Source: Brevibacterium sp. 'Marine'
GTDB taxonomy: Bacteria > Actinomycetota > Actinomycetes > Actinomycetales > Brevibacteriaceae
Direction: 5' to 3'
Assembly: GCF_012844365.1 (NCBI RefSeq)
Contig: NZ_CP051626.1
Location: 1,178,001 to 1,242,000, forward strand
DNA: 64,000 nt
The notes beneath the pieces are model-generated. The model was not told the origin of the DNA. It did no database searches and saw only the letters and a program-made list of their open reading frames with translations. Positions 9,908-17,847 of this stretch are shown here, piece after piece. Within the stretch, counting starts at the first letter, position 1; every line of letters begins with the position of its first letter. The position numbers and the translations under genes are program-made.

Positions 9908-11128
9908 TCAGATCACATTGAGCTCCTTACGCAGTCCGGTGGTGGTGAAGCGTCGTTTGTCCATGGGAGTCACATCGACGAAGGGGCTGCGGCCGGTCAT
10001 GAGGTCGGCGACGACCTCTCCGACGGCCGGGCCCATGAGGAAGCCGTGACCGGAGAATCCGCAGGCGTAGAAGAATCCCGGCCTCTCCTCGGCCTCGCCG
10101 ATGAGCGCATTGTGGTCGGGCGTCATCTCATACAGTCCCGCCCACCCGTGTTTCGCTTCGACATCGCCGAGTTCCGGGGTGCGGGCGTCGATGTGCTCGG
10201 CCAGGGTGGCCAGCCAGTTGGGGTCGCGTTTGTCGTTGAAGGACCAGTCATCGACCTCATCGGGGCAGCCGAACAGCAGCCCGGCGCCTTCGGGGTGGAC
10301 GTAGTAGCTGGTGGAGAAGTCGATCGTGAAGGGCATCCGCGAGGTGTCGAAATCGACGGGTTCGGAGACCATGATCTCCCGCCGCAGCGGCTTGACCGGC
10401 AGGTCGACCCCGGCCATGTCCCCGATGGGGCCGGACCAGGCTCCCGCCGCGACGACGACCTGTTCGCAGCTGATCGCGCCCTGATTCGTGATCACCGAGG
10501 TGGCTCTGCGATCCGTCCCGCCGCCGGTGTCGAATCCGGTGACCTCGCAGTTCTTGACCACCGTGACCCCGCGCTCGCGGGCGGCGGTGACGAAGCCTGC
10601 GACGACGGCCTCGGGGGTGCAGTGACCGTCGCCGGGGTTGAACGCCCCGGCGATCAGCCCTTCTGTGTTGACGAACGGGGCCAGCTCGGCCACCTCGGCG
10701 ATGGTGAGCATCCGCGAGTCCAAGCCCATCCGCTGTTGCAGGGCGACGTTGTCGGTGAACGCGCGCACGTCGTCATCGTTGTCGAGGAGGAACAGGTAGC
10801 CGTTGCTGACCAGGTCGATGTCGACGCCGAAATCGGTCTCGAAGTTCCGCAGTACGTCGAGCCCGCGGGCGGCCAGGGCGATGTTGACCTCGTCGGAGAA
10901 TTGGCAACGCACACCTCCGGCGGCCTTCGACGTCGATCCGGCTCCGGGGGTGTCGCGTTCGACGATGACGACGTCGCGGGCTCCGCGTTCGGCCAGGTGG
11001 TAGGCGATGGCCGCTCCCATGACGCCGGCGCCGATGATGACCACGGAAGCTTCGGCGGGCAGGGCTCTGGACGTGCCGGGGACCCCGTGGGTGTTAGGGG
11101 CGGTGGTCGATGCGGTGGGAGATTCCAC
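9908..11128 (-). CDS. FAD-dependent amine/imino-acid oxidase (DAO family), possible L-pipecolate oxidase
   Basis: The 406-residue enzyme has a Rossmann FAD site near its N-terminus (VVIIGAGVMGAAIAYHLAERG truncated here to its GAGVMG core, then E of VIVERD), the sarcosine-oxidase-like STSKAAGGVRCQF stretch, and a C-terminal FAD-binding CGFSGHGFLMGPAVG. It therefore belongs to the DAO/sarcosine oxidase beta group that oxidises secondary or cyclic amino acids. Together with the downstream ALDH7 gene it would convert L-pipecolate to piperideine-6-carboxylate and on to 2-aminoadipate. Sarcosine, proline or another imino acid are alternatives. GTG start with GAGGTGA upstream; divergent from a LysR gene. 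Confidence 0.82.
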   Translation of the reverse strand: MESPTASTTAPNTHGVPGTSRALPAEASVVIIGAGVMGAAIAYHLAERGARDVVIVERDTPGAGSTSKAAGGVRCQFSDEVNIALAARGLDVLRNFETDFGVDIDLVSNGYLFLLDNDDDVRAFTDNVALQQRMGLDSRMLTIAEVAELAPFVNTEGLIAGAFNPGDGHCTPEAVVAGFVTAARERGVTVVKNCEVTGFDTGGGTDRRATSVITNQGAISCEQVVVAAGAWSGPIGDMAGVDLPVKPLRREIMVSEPVDFDTSRMPFTIDFSTSYYVHPEGAGLLFGCPDEVDDWSFNDKRDPNWLATLAEHIDARTPELGDVEAKHGWAGLYEMTPDHNALIGEAEERPGFFYACGFSGHGFLMGPAVGEVVADLMTGRSPFVDVTPMDKRRFTTTGLRKELNVI

Positions 11129-11263
11129 GGTTCACCTCGCTGTCTGCTGCTGGGGCGACCGTCATTGGTCACCCCGGAAACGGAGAGTGCCGACGGCGAT
11201 GTCGGCGTTTATGTCTTGACTTCATTGTGGTTGCCATCACACTTAAGGGCAAGGGAGAGTTTG

Positions 11264-11278
11264 TGAACACAGTGTTCA
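11264..11278. promoter_or_regulatory. Palindromic candidate operator in the LysR intergenic region
   Basis: TGAACAC-A-GTGTTCA is a perfect 7-bp inverted repeat lying 29 bases before the LysR start and between it and the divergent oxidase operon. It is a plausible binding site for the adjacent regulator; this is inference. Confidence 0.5.
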
Positions 11279-11306
11279 AGAAACCTAAAGACAAGGGAGT
11301 GCTGCC

Positions 11307-12182
11307 ATGACATGGACGCTCGGACAGCTGCGCACATTCGTCGCAGTGGCCGAACTCGGGTCGATGACGCGGGCGGCCGACCACCTCGGCTACAGCGTCG
11401 GGGCCGTGTCCCAGCACATCTCAGCGCTGCGCCGAGTCGTCGATTCCGACCTGTTCCGACGTCGCGGCCGCGGGCTCGTCCTCGCCGAAGCCGGGCGCAC
11501 CCTGCTGCCCAGGGCCCGGAGCATCCTCGCCGCTCAGCAGCAGGCGGAGATGGCGATGCTCGGCCGGGACTTCCGCAGCGAGGCCATCGTCACCCTCGGC
11601 GTCTTCGGGTCGGCATCGACGACGGCGCTGCCGAAGGTGGTGCGGGCGCTGGCCGAGCGTCATCCGCATATCGAAGTCCGGGCGCGGGAGATCAATGTCG
11701 AGACCATGTCGGCCGCCGTCATCGACGGAGTCATCGACTTAGGCATCGGGATCAACTACCCGGCCGCGCCGCTGCCGCCGATGCGCGGGCTGCGCTGGGA
11801 GGCGGTGGCCGTGGAGGACTTCGGCATCGTCGTCCCCGCGGGGACGTCCCGGCCGAGCGATGACGATCTGGCCGAGGCCGACTGGATCCTCCCACCGGCC
11901 GAGGAGCTCTTCGGCCGCGCGATGCGGTTGGCCACCTCGGCGCTGGGAATCAATGCGAGGGAGACCCACATCGTCACGGACACCGCGGTCGCGTTGGCAC
12001 TCGCCGGAACGGGGCTCGGTCTGACCCTGGCGACGCCGATCATGATGTCGTTGGGCGGGCCCGACGTCGACCTCCACCCGGTCGCCGAGGCGGGCGGACG
12101 CGAGATCATCGTGCTGACTTCCCCGGACCCCGGCGATCCCGTCCGGGCGGTCGCCGAGGTGGTCACCGAAGTCTTCGCCTGA
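11307..12182 (+). CDS. LysR-family transcriptional regulator
   Basis: A 291-residue regulator. The winged HTH occupies about residues 1-60 (LRTFVAVAELGSMTRAADHL, then VSQHISALRRVV), with the LysR linker helix after it, and two periplasmic-binding-like lobes from about 90 to the end for an effector. It is transcribed away from the FAD oxidase/ALDH7 operon, the usual LysR arrangement for controlling a catabolic neighbour, so its effector may be pipecolate, lysine or an intermediate. The ATG at 11307 has AAGGGAG upstream. No further subfamily assignment is safe. Confidence 0.9.
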   Translation: MTWTLGQLRTFVAVAELGSMTRAADHLGYSVGAVSQHISALRRVVDSDLFRRRGRGLVLAEAGRTLLPRARSILAAQQQAEMAMLGRDFRSEAIVTLGVFGSASTTALPKVVRALAERHPHIEVRAREINVETMSAAVIDGVIDLGIGINYPAAPLPPMRGLRWEAVAVEDFGIVVPAGTSRPSDDDLAEADWILPPAEELFGRAMRLATSALGINARETHIVTDTAVALALAGTGLGLTLATPIMMSLGGPDVDLHPVAEAGGREIIVLTSPDPGDPVRAVAEVVTEVFA

Positions 12183-12192
12183 GATTCCGGCC

Positions 12193-12198
12193 TAGGAT
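12193..12198 (+). promoter_or_regulatory. -10 box, leaderless type, for the 12205 methyltransferase
   Basis: TAGGAT, then 6 nt (GAGGGC), then ATG. The LysR gene ends only 10 bases before the box, so this gene has its own promoter. Confidence 0.6.
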
Positions 12199-12204
12199 GA
12201 GGGC

Positions 12205-12807
12205 ATGAGCTTCGACCATCAGTGGAACAAGGTACGCAGGGCCAACCCCGACCATTCGGCGAATTACGCGCAGCGGTGGCGCGATCTCGCGGCCGCCGGG
12301 CACGACATCGGCGGTGAGGCCAGGTTCGTCAACGCCATGGCTCCGCGGGGATCGCGCATCCTCGACGCCGGCTGCGGAACCGGACGGGCCGGGGGACAGC
12401 TCATCGACGAAGGACACACCGTCTTCGGCGTCGACCTCGACGAATTCCTCATCTCCGTCGCCGAGGAGGACTTCCCCAGCGGGGAATGGCACACCGGCGA
12501 CCTCGCCGACTTCGATTTCGCCGGTGCCGGAATCACCGAGATCGACGTGGCCTTCTGCGCCGGAAACGTCCTGTCCTTCCTCGATCCCGCCTCGCGTCGG
12601 CAGACCCTCGGCAACATCAAATCGACCCTCAAGCACGGTGGTCGATTCGTGTCCGGCTTCGGTGCCGGACGCGGGTACGATTTCGACGACTTCATCGAGG
12701 ACGTCAAAGCCACGGGGTTGTTCGTCGACCAGAAGTTCTCCACCTGGGAACTCCGTCCCTTCGAAGCTGACAGCGACTTCCTCGTCCTCATCGCCGAAAG
12801 GCTGTGA
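12205..12807 (+). CDS. Class I SAM-dependent methyltransferase
   Basis: A 200-residue Rossmann methyltransferase. Motif I is ILDAGCGTGRAGGQL at about 52-66, followed by the acidic FGVDLDEF of motif II and a C-terminal beta-hairpin (TWELRPFEADSDFLVLIAERL). No accessory domain that would tell the substrate is present, and the neighbours do not help. It has a leaderless-type promoter directly upstream. It is followed after nine bases by a second methyltransferase that is only distantly similar, so the two may be cotranscribed. Confidence 0.85.
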   Translation: MSFDHQWNKVRRANPDHSANYAQRWRDLAAAGHDIGGEARFVNAMAPRGSRILDAGCGTGRAGGQLIDEGHTVFGVDLDEFLISVAEEDFPSGEWHTGDLADFDFAGAGITEIDVAFCAGNVLSFLDPASRRQTLGNIKSTLKHGGRFVSGFGAGRGYDFDDFIEDVKATGLFVDQKFSTWELRPFEADSDFLVLIAERL

Positions 12808-12816
12808 GCCGGTCGG

Positions 12817-13560
12817 ATGGAGGATGCCGGCTACGACGACGAGCTTCTCGTCGGAATCTATGACGAGGACAACGGCGACGGACCTGACCACGACTACTTT
12901 CGTGCGATGGCTGACGATCTCTCGGCTTCATTTATCACCGACCTCGGCTGTGGAACCGGAATTCTGACTGTCACCCTCGCCAAGAAGGGACGCAGAATCG
13001 TCGGTATCGATCCTGCGGCTGCGATGCTTTCTCACGCGGCAAATCGGCCCGGCGGCGACCGGGTCGAATGGCGAATGGGCACCTCCGAACTCATTGACCG
13101 CGACGCTAATGATCTGATTCTCATGAGCGGAAACGTCGCCATGCACATCATCGACGAGGCATGGGAGACAACTCTGCTCGATATCGCTCAAGGGTTGAAG
13201 CCAGACGGGCGTCTCGTATTCGAGACCCGAAACCCACGCAACGAATCGTGGAAGGCGTGGGGCGGCCCGACTGAAGTTCGCGAGACTTCGGCGGGTACGT
13301 TGCGAGAGTCCGAATCAGTCTCGGGTCCCGACGCAGATGGAACAGTGACGATGACAACTAGTCATGAGTTCATCGGCGCCGGTCGAACCATTGAAACTGC
13401 TTTGCGACTGCGTTTCCGGTCTGCCGAAACACTGCAACGTGATCTTCACTCAGTCGGATTGCGGGTCGACAATCTGTGGAGCGATTGGCACCGGACTCCT
13501 TTCACCGGATCGGCAGAAGAACGCTTGATCATTGTGGAAGCGAGCAAAGTATTCGACTGA
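12817..13560 (+). CDS. Class I SAM-dependent methyltransferase (second, lower GC)
   Basis: A 247-residue methyltransferase. Motif I is FITDLGCGTGILTVTLA at about 36-52, followed by IVGIDPAAAMLSHA; the C-terminal part resembles UbiE/TehB-like enzymes of unknown substrate. It follows the preceding methyltransferase by nine bases, but by eye its base composition is more AT-rich than its neighbours, with codons such as TTT, ATT and TCT. That suggests it came by transfer rather than by duplication of the gene next door. Start ATG 12817 lacks a clear Shine-Dalgarno site, and translation may be coupled to the upstream gene. Confidence 0.82.
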   Translation: MEDAGYDDELLVGIYDEDNGDGPDHDYFRAMADDLSASFITDLGCGTGILTVTLAKKGRRIVGIDPAAAMLSHAANRPGGDRVEWRMGTSELIDRDANDLILMSGNVAMHIIDEAWETTLLDIAQGLKPDGRLVFETRNPRNESWKAWGGPTEVRETSAGTLRESESVSGPDADGTVTMTTSHEFIGAGRTIETALRLRFRSAETLQRDLHSVGLRVDNLWSDWHRTPFTGSAEERLIIVEASKVFD

Positions 13561-13637
13561 ACAGCGGTCGATTCGCAATTGCGGCAGAATTAAGCTGGGA
13601 TCGACCCGTACTGCTGATCAGCTGAAGGAGAATAACC

Positions 13638-13958
13638 ATGATCTTCATCGTCGTGAAATATGACGTGAAACCCGAAAGCGTCGAGACGTTCCCCGAGGCC
13701 GTTCGGGCCTTCACCGAGGCGACCCGCGCCGAACCCGGCAACCTCTTCTTCGAATGGTCGAAGAGCCTGGAGAACCCGAACGAGTTCGTCCTCGTCGAGG
13801 CGTTCACCGACGAGGGCGCAGAACCACACGTCACCAGCGATCACTTCGCCGCCGGTCTCGAAGCCATGCGCCCTCATCTGGTCTCGACCCCGAAGATCAT
13901 TTCCCGCAAGATCGACGGTGAGGGCTGGGACGAGATGGGTGAACTCAAGATCGACTGA
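13638..13958 (+). CDS. Antibiotic biosynthesis monooxygenase (ABM/YgiN-like) domain protein
   Basis: A 106-residue dimeric alpha-beta barrel protein. It starts MIFIVVKYDVKPESVETF and continues with FTEATRAEPGNLFFEWSKS and EFVLVEAFTDEGAEPHVTSDHF, the order of strands and the conserved His region of YgiN-type quinol monooxygenases and heme-degrading relatives. The heme-binding residues of IsdG-type enzymes cannot be confirmed, so the general family name is kept. GAAGGAG lies eight bases before the ATG. Its own promoter is probably in the 77-base gap upstream. Confidence 0.75.
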   Translation: MIFIVVKYDVKPESVETFPEAVRAFTEATRAEPGNLFFEWSKSLENPNEFVLVEAFTDEGAEPHVTSDHFAAGLEAMRPHLVSTPKIISRKIDGEGWDEMGELKID

Positions 13959-13996
13959 ACCCCTTCCAGGCCTTCATCCCGGGTCGAACGAGCACA

Positions 13997-14002
13997 TAGA
14001 CT
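13997..14002 (+). promoter_or_regulatory. -10 box, leaderless type, for the 14009 gene
   Basis: TAGACT, then 6 nt (TCTGCC), then the ATG at 14009. No ribosome binding site is visible. Confidence 0.6.
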
Positions 14003-14008
14003 TCTGCC

Positions 14009-14551
14009 ATGGCGACCAAAGCGCAGAACATCGGATCGATCGAAAAGGCCCTCGGCGAACCATGGGCAGACACCCGTGGACGCCTCGAGGCGGCCGGGGG
14101 AGCGTCGGCGAGTCACAAAGAACTCGCCGACGCTCTCTATCCCCAGTTCGACGGCAGAGTCGACAACCACGGCTGGTGGGTCCAAGGCGCCGTCGTCGCC
14201 TATGAGCAGGAGATCGGCCGTCGCGTCCCCGGCCAGCGCGCCGACGGCACCTTCGACGTCGCCGTCTCCCGCACCATCCCGGGCGATCGTTCCGAACTCA
14301 TCGCCAAGTTCGCCTCCCTCGTCGGCGACACCCTCAACGAGGTGGCCCTCGACGGCGATCCCCGCACCTCGGAGACGACGAAGCGCTCCTTCTGGCGAGC
14401 CAACCTCGACGGCGGCATCAAGGTCGAAGCCGCAGCCGAGACGAAGAGCGATGACAAGACGCTCTTCGTCCTCACCGCGTCCAAACTGCCCAGCCCCGAA
14501 GCCTTGGAGGAATGGCGGGCCTTCGGCAAGGACCTCCTCAAACAGCTCTGA
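14009..14551 (+). CDS. DUF4287-like protein of unknown function
   Basis: A 180-residue protein. The first half carries the pattern SHKELADALYP ... WWVQGAVVAYEQEIGRR ... PGQRADGTFDVAVSRT, which matches the DUF4287 family as I recall it. The second half (FASLVGDTLNEVA to LEEWRAFGKDLLKQL) looks like an SRPBCC/AHSA1-type lipid-binding fold, with KRSFWRANLDGG in the middle. No enzymatic motif is visible. Such fusions are common but unstudied in actinobacteria. It probably has its own leaderless transcript and converges on the ykoC-like gene. Confidence 0.72.
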   Translation: MATKAQNIGSIEKALGEPWADTRGRLEAAGGASASHKELADALYPQFDGRVDNHGWWVQGAVVAYEQEIGRRVPGQRADGTFDVAVSRTIPGDRSELIAKFASLVGDTLNEVALDGDPRTSETTKRSFWRANLDGGIKVEAAAETKSDDKTLFVLTASKLPSPEALEEWRAFGKDLLKQL

Positions 14552-14573
14552 GTCGTGCCATATTTACGTCGCC

Positions 14574-15419
14574 TCACCCGACGATCGGGTTCCAGACTCC
14601 GAGCATGTGAGCCGCACCGATCGCGACCGCGCAGACAGCCAGGCTGAGAAGCACCGCCACGACATCTCGGACCGCGAACCTCGACCGCCTGCGCCACGTG
14701 CGTCCGGGACGACCGAATGCCCGACCCTCCATCGCCATCGCCAGGGTCGTCGCCCGGCGGATCGAGACCACGAGCAGGACGAACACCCCGCTGAAGAGGC
14801 TGCCCGTGCGCCGCAGAAGCGAACCACCCGCGACACCCCTGGCCCTCCTCGCCATCGCCAGCACCTGCCACTCACTGACCAACAGTCCGAGCAGACGAGA
14901 GGCCGCGAGAACCGAGACCACGACGACCTCTGGCAGCCGCAGGTGCTGAATGAGCGCATCGGCGAGGTCACGCGGATCGATCGTCGATGCGAGCACGATG
15001 AGCGGGATCGCCAAGGCGAGGGCGCGGACGAAGATCGCCGCAGCCGCGGCCAGGGACCCTGTGGTGAACAGGACGGGGCCGAAGTCGACGACCACATCCC
15101 CGGTCTTCTCCGCCAACAGAGCCGTGCCCCAAGCGGCGAGCAGAGCGCCGGCGGGCAGGAACCACAGCCGCTTGGCCGCCGCCACCAGATCGAGTCCCGT
15201 CGCCGGCAGCGCCAGCACTGCTGCCAGCAGCACCACCCCCGCAGAGACCGGATCGATGCTCAGCAGCGCCCCGACCATGAGAATGAGCGCGACTGCGATC
15301 TTCGTCAGCGGATTGCACCGAGCCAAAGCGGTGGAACGCACCACGGGGATGAGCTGCCCCGGATCTTCTACGGCGGCCTCGGGGGCGGGGCGAGAATGCA
15401 TATCGAGACTGTCACTCAC
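14574..15419 (-). CDS. ykoC: ECF transporter T component, YkoC-like
   Basis: Integral membrane scaffold of an energy-coupling-factor importer. The 281-residue protein has about six hydrophobic segments (for example IAVALILMVGALLSI and FVRALALAIPLIVLAST) and two Ala-Arg-Gly type coupling helices: the segment AMARRARGVAGG and the later AMAMEGRAFGRPGRT contain the ARG/GRA motifs that dock on the ATPases. GTG start overlapping the upstream ATPase stop by 8 nt, so translation is coupled. It is the last gene of a three-gene operon under a TPP riboswitch, which makes a thiamine or hydroxymethylpyrimidine transporter the likely role. Confidence 0.9.
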   Translation of the reverse strand: MSDSLDMHSRPAPEAAVEDPGQLIPVVRSTALARCNPLTKIAVALILMVGALLSIDPVSAGVVLLAAVLALPATGLDLVAAAKRLWFLPAGALLAAWGTALLAEKTGDVVVDFGPVLFTTGSLAAAAAIFVRALALAIPLIVLASTIDPRDLADALIQHLRLPEVVVVSVLAASRLLGLLVSEWQVLAMARRARGVAGGSLLRRTGSLFSGVFVLLVVSIRRATTLAMAMEGRAFGRPGRTWRRRSRFAVRDVVAVLLSLAVCAVAIGAAHMLGVWNPIVG

Positions 15420-16944
15420 CGCTATCACCCGCCTTGACATGCGAATCCGACTCATTGTCGCCGACTCGTGCAGCGCTGCTGCGGTCGCCGAGCTCGAGGA
15501 GATCGGCGCCGATGGCCTCGAGGAGCGCCAGATCGTGGCTGACCGCGACCACCGCGGAGCCGTGTTCCAAAGCATCGAGGAACATCTCCACCAACCCCGC
15601 CCACGTCAGCGCATCCTGACCGAAGGTCGGCTCATCGACGATGAGCACCCGGGGCCGGGGAGCCAGCATCGCCGCCACCGACAGGCGTCGCTTCTCCCCA
15701 CCGGAGAGACTCTGCGGATGAGCCTGCGCCAACCCGACGAGCCCGAGCCCCTCAAGAAGCTCATCCACCCGTGCCTGCGACTCGGCGGCAGACCACCCTG
15801 CCAGCCGGGGACCCAGTTCGAGTTCGGCCGCCACGCTCGAAGTGAGGAACTGGTGGGCTGGTTCCTGGAAGACCATGCCGATGCGCGCCGCCAACTGCTT
15901 CGACGGCCACGCGAACGGTCGGGGTCGTTTGGCTCCTTCCCGCAGGGCCGCCTCGGCGAAGACCTGCCCGGAGAATTCGGGCAGCAGGCCGGCCAAGGTC
16001 AGGGCCGTGGTTGATTTGCCTGCCCCGTTGGCGCCGACGATTCCGAGCGCCTGACCGGCGCTCAGTCTCAGGTCCAAGCCGGTCGCGGCGGGGGTGGCCA
16101 TGCGCGGTCGAGCAACACTGAGCCGATCTGTGCGCAGCAGAACCTCGCCGAGGCGGCCCGACGTCCCACCGCTTCCTGCGGCCCCGCCTCGGCGCGGGGT
16201 GGGGGAGTCCTGCGGAATCCAGATGCCGCAGCCGATGAGCGTTTCGGTCAGGTCCGGATCGGAGAAGATCCGCTCGGGCGGACCTTGGGCGACGATCCCG
16301 TCACGGCCGAGTACGACGACACGGTCGACGTGCTCGATCCACAGCTCGACCCGGTGTTCGACGACGAGCATGGTCGCCTGTGTCTCGGCCTGCACGGTGA
16401 GCACGGCATCGCGGACCTCGGTCGCCGAGGCGGGATCGATATTGGCGGTCGGTTCGTCGAGGACGATGACCTCCGGGGCCATCGCATGGATCCCGGCCAG
16501 AGCCAGCCGCTGCTTCTGCCCGCCGGACAGAGCGGCACTCGGATGCTCCGGGGCCAGATCGAGTCCCAAGGCCTGCAGAGATCTGGGAACCTGAGCCTCG
16601 ATGACCGCGGCCGGGAGTCCGAGGTTCTCCATCCCGAACGCCACATCATCACCGATGCGGGAGAAGATCACCTGCGAATCGGGATCTTGGAGGACCAGCC
16701 CGGTGCATCCTCGGCGAGGATCCGGTTTCTCACCGCCGACGAGGAGTTCACCGGTGGCCTCACCCGATTCCTCGGGCAGGACACCGGCGACGGCGTGGAG
16801 GAACGTCGATTTCCCGGCTCCGGAGGCGCCGAGCAGCAGCACCTTCTCTCCGGCCGCGATCTCCAGGTCGAGCGGACCGACCGCCGGTGCCTCACGGTCG
16901 GTGTGCGTCCATGAGAAGCCCGCGGCCGTGATCGGCAGCGCCAT
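15412..16944 (-). CDS. ykoD: ECF transporter ATP-binding protein with two ABC domains, YkoD-like
   Basis: A 510-residue tandem ABC ATPase. Domain 1 has Walker A GASGAGKST (about 38-46), signature LSGGQKQR and Walker B VIVLDEPT; domain 2 has Walker A GANGAGKST, signature LSGGEKRR and Walker B VLIVDEPT. Both sites look competent. Fusion of the two EcfA subunits in one chain is the YkoD arrangement. The ATG at 16944 overlaps the ykoE stop in TGATG, and its own stop overlaps ykoC. An open frame runs much further upstream through ykoE and the riboswitch but is not coding there. Confidence 0.94.
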   Translation of the reverse strand: MALPITAAGFSWTHTDREAPAVGPLDLEIAAGEKVLLLGASGAGKSTFLHAVAGVLPEESGEATGELLVGGEKPDPRRGCTGLVLQDPDSQVIFSRIGDDVAFGMENLGLPAAVIEAQVPRSLQALGLDLAPEHPSAALSGGQKQRLALAGIHAMAPEVIVLDEPTANIDPASATEVRDAVLTVQAETQATMLVVEHRVELWIEHVDRVVVLGRDGIVAQGPPERIFSDPDLTETLIGCGIWIPQDSPTPRRGGAAGSGGTSGRLGEVLLRTDRLSVARPRMATPAATGLDLRLSAGQALGIVGANGAGKSTTALTLAGLLPEFSGQVFAEAALREGAKRPRPFAWPSKQLAARIGMVFQEPAHQFLTSSVAAELELGPRLAGWSAAESQARVDELLEGLGLVGLAQAHPQSLSGGEKRRLSVAAMLAPRPRVLIVDEPTFGQDALTWAGLVEMFLDALEHGSAVVAVSHDLALLEAIGADLLELGDRSSAARVGDNESDSHVKAGDSGE

Positions 16945-17570
16945 CAGCGACGGCCGGAGGCGAAGGAGCTCAGAGCCCCGGTGGCCGCGATCGCCCGGTA
17001 GGCGTACCACGCGCCGATCCCGGAGATGACGAGGCCGGAGATGATCGCACAGACCGCGTAGATCGCCTGGAAGCCGAACTGCCATTCGGCGTTGTACATG
17101 ATGTTCTCGCTCACGGCCATGAACGCCGCGGCCAGCACGCCCGAAGCGGCGGTGACCCACAGGGTGAAGCGTTTGTAGCCGAAAGCGGCGAAGACGAGTT
17201 CGGCACCGAGGCCCTGCAGCAGACCCGAGAGCAGAACGGTCGCCCCGAAGTGGGAGCCGAGCACGGCTTCGACGATGGCGGCGATGAGTTCGCACAGGAG
17301 CGCGGCACCGGGTTTGCGGATGATGGCACCGGCCAGCGGACCGGCCAGCACCCAGAGACCGGCGATGAGGCCGATCGACGGCGGGAATGCCTGGAAGGCG
17401 AGTTCGAGGACCTTCCAGCTCAGCGCGAGAACCCAGAAGACGAGTCCCACCGCGATGCCGAGCACGGCGGTGGTGACATAGTCGACGACCCGCCACTGCT
17501 TGGATTTCGGCGCCGCGGTGAAGGCCCGCGCGCGGGCGGGGGTGGTGGTCGGCGCGGTGGTTTCCGGCAT
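16944..17570 (-). CDS. ykoE: ECF transporter S component, YkoE family
   Basis: Substrate-binding membrane subunit, 208 residues with about five to six hydrophobic segments (VVDYVTTAVLGIAVGLVFWV, GLIAGLWVLAGPLAGAII, LWVTAASGVLAAAFMAV and others). The opening after a Thr/Ala-rich leader and the segment PGAALLCELIAAIVEA are typical of YkoE, the S component associated with thiamine or its HMP precursor. First gene of the operon; AGGAGG precedes the ATG but can be sequestered by an upstream CCTCCT (see the hairpin entry). The TPP riboswitch in the leader supports the thiamine assignment. Confidence 0.92.
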   Translation of the reverse strand: MPETTAPTTTPARARAFTAAPKSKQWRVVDYVTTAVLGIAVGLVFWVLALSWKVLELAFQAFPPSIGLIAGLWVLAGPLAGAIIRKPGAALLCELIAAIVEAVLGSHFGATVLLSGLLQGLGAELVFAAFGYKRFTLWVTAASGVLAAAFMAVSENIMYNAEWQFGFQAIYAVCAIISGLVISGIGAWYAYRAIAATGALSSFASGRR

Positions 17571-17574
17571 TGTG

Positions 17575-17593
17575 CCTCCTCATATCAAGGAGG
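17575..17593 (-). promoter_or_regulatory. Anti-Shine-Dalgarno hairpin of ykoE
   Basis: On the minus strand CCTCCT, TGATATG and AGGAGG form a 6-bp stem that would bury the ykoE ribosome binding site. It lies directly between the aptamer and the start codon, as expected for a translational expression platform. Confidence 0.7.
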
Positions 17594-17604
17594 GGTGAAG
17601 AGTC

Positions 17605-17697
17605 TCGACTTCCTTCGGCGGTACTGACCGCATCAGGTTCGAGGGTCTGCAGCTTCTTCTGCACTCTCAGCGCCCCTGACGGCGCTCCCCTGTCGTA
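17605..17697 (-). promoter_or_regulatory. TPP riboswitch (THI element)
   Basis: The minus-strand leader of ykoE contains the conserved aptamer blocks in order: ACAGGGGAGCGCC, GCGCTGAGAGTGCAG, ACCCTCGAACCTGATGCGGT, CAGTACCGCCG and AAGGAAGT. CTGAGA and ACCTGAT are the pyrimidine- and pyrophosphate-sensing parts. Binding of thiamine pyrophosphate should lower expression of the ykoEDC operon. Confidence 0.96.
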
Positions 17698-17847
17698 GCC
17701 ACCACTGTACAACAGGTGAGCGAAGCAGCGACCGGGAGCGGAAGCGACGCGGAGGCCGGGATCCGTCATCGACGATTCACCTCCCGTTCCCTGTCTCGTC
17801 GACGGGCCTCGAACGACCAGACACTACTGATCGGTAGGAATGGGCGG

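Noticed and set aside
16945..17769. Upstream extension of the ykoD frame
   Set aside because: It runs through ykoE in another frame and through the TPP riboswitch; homology begins at the ATG at 16944.
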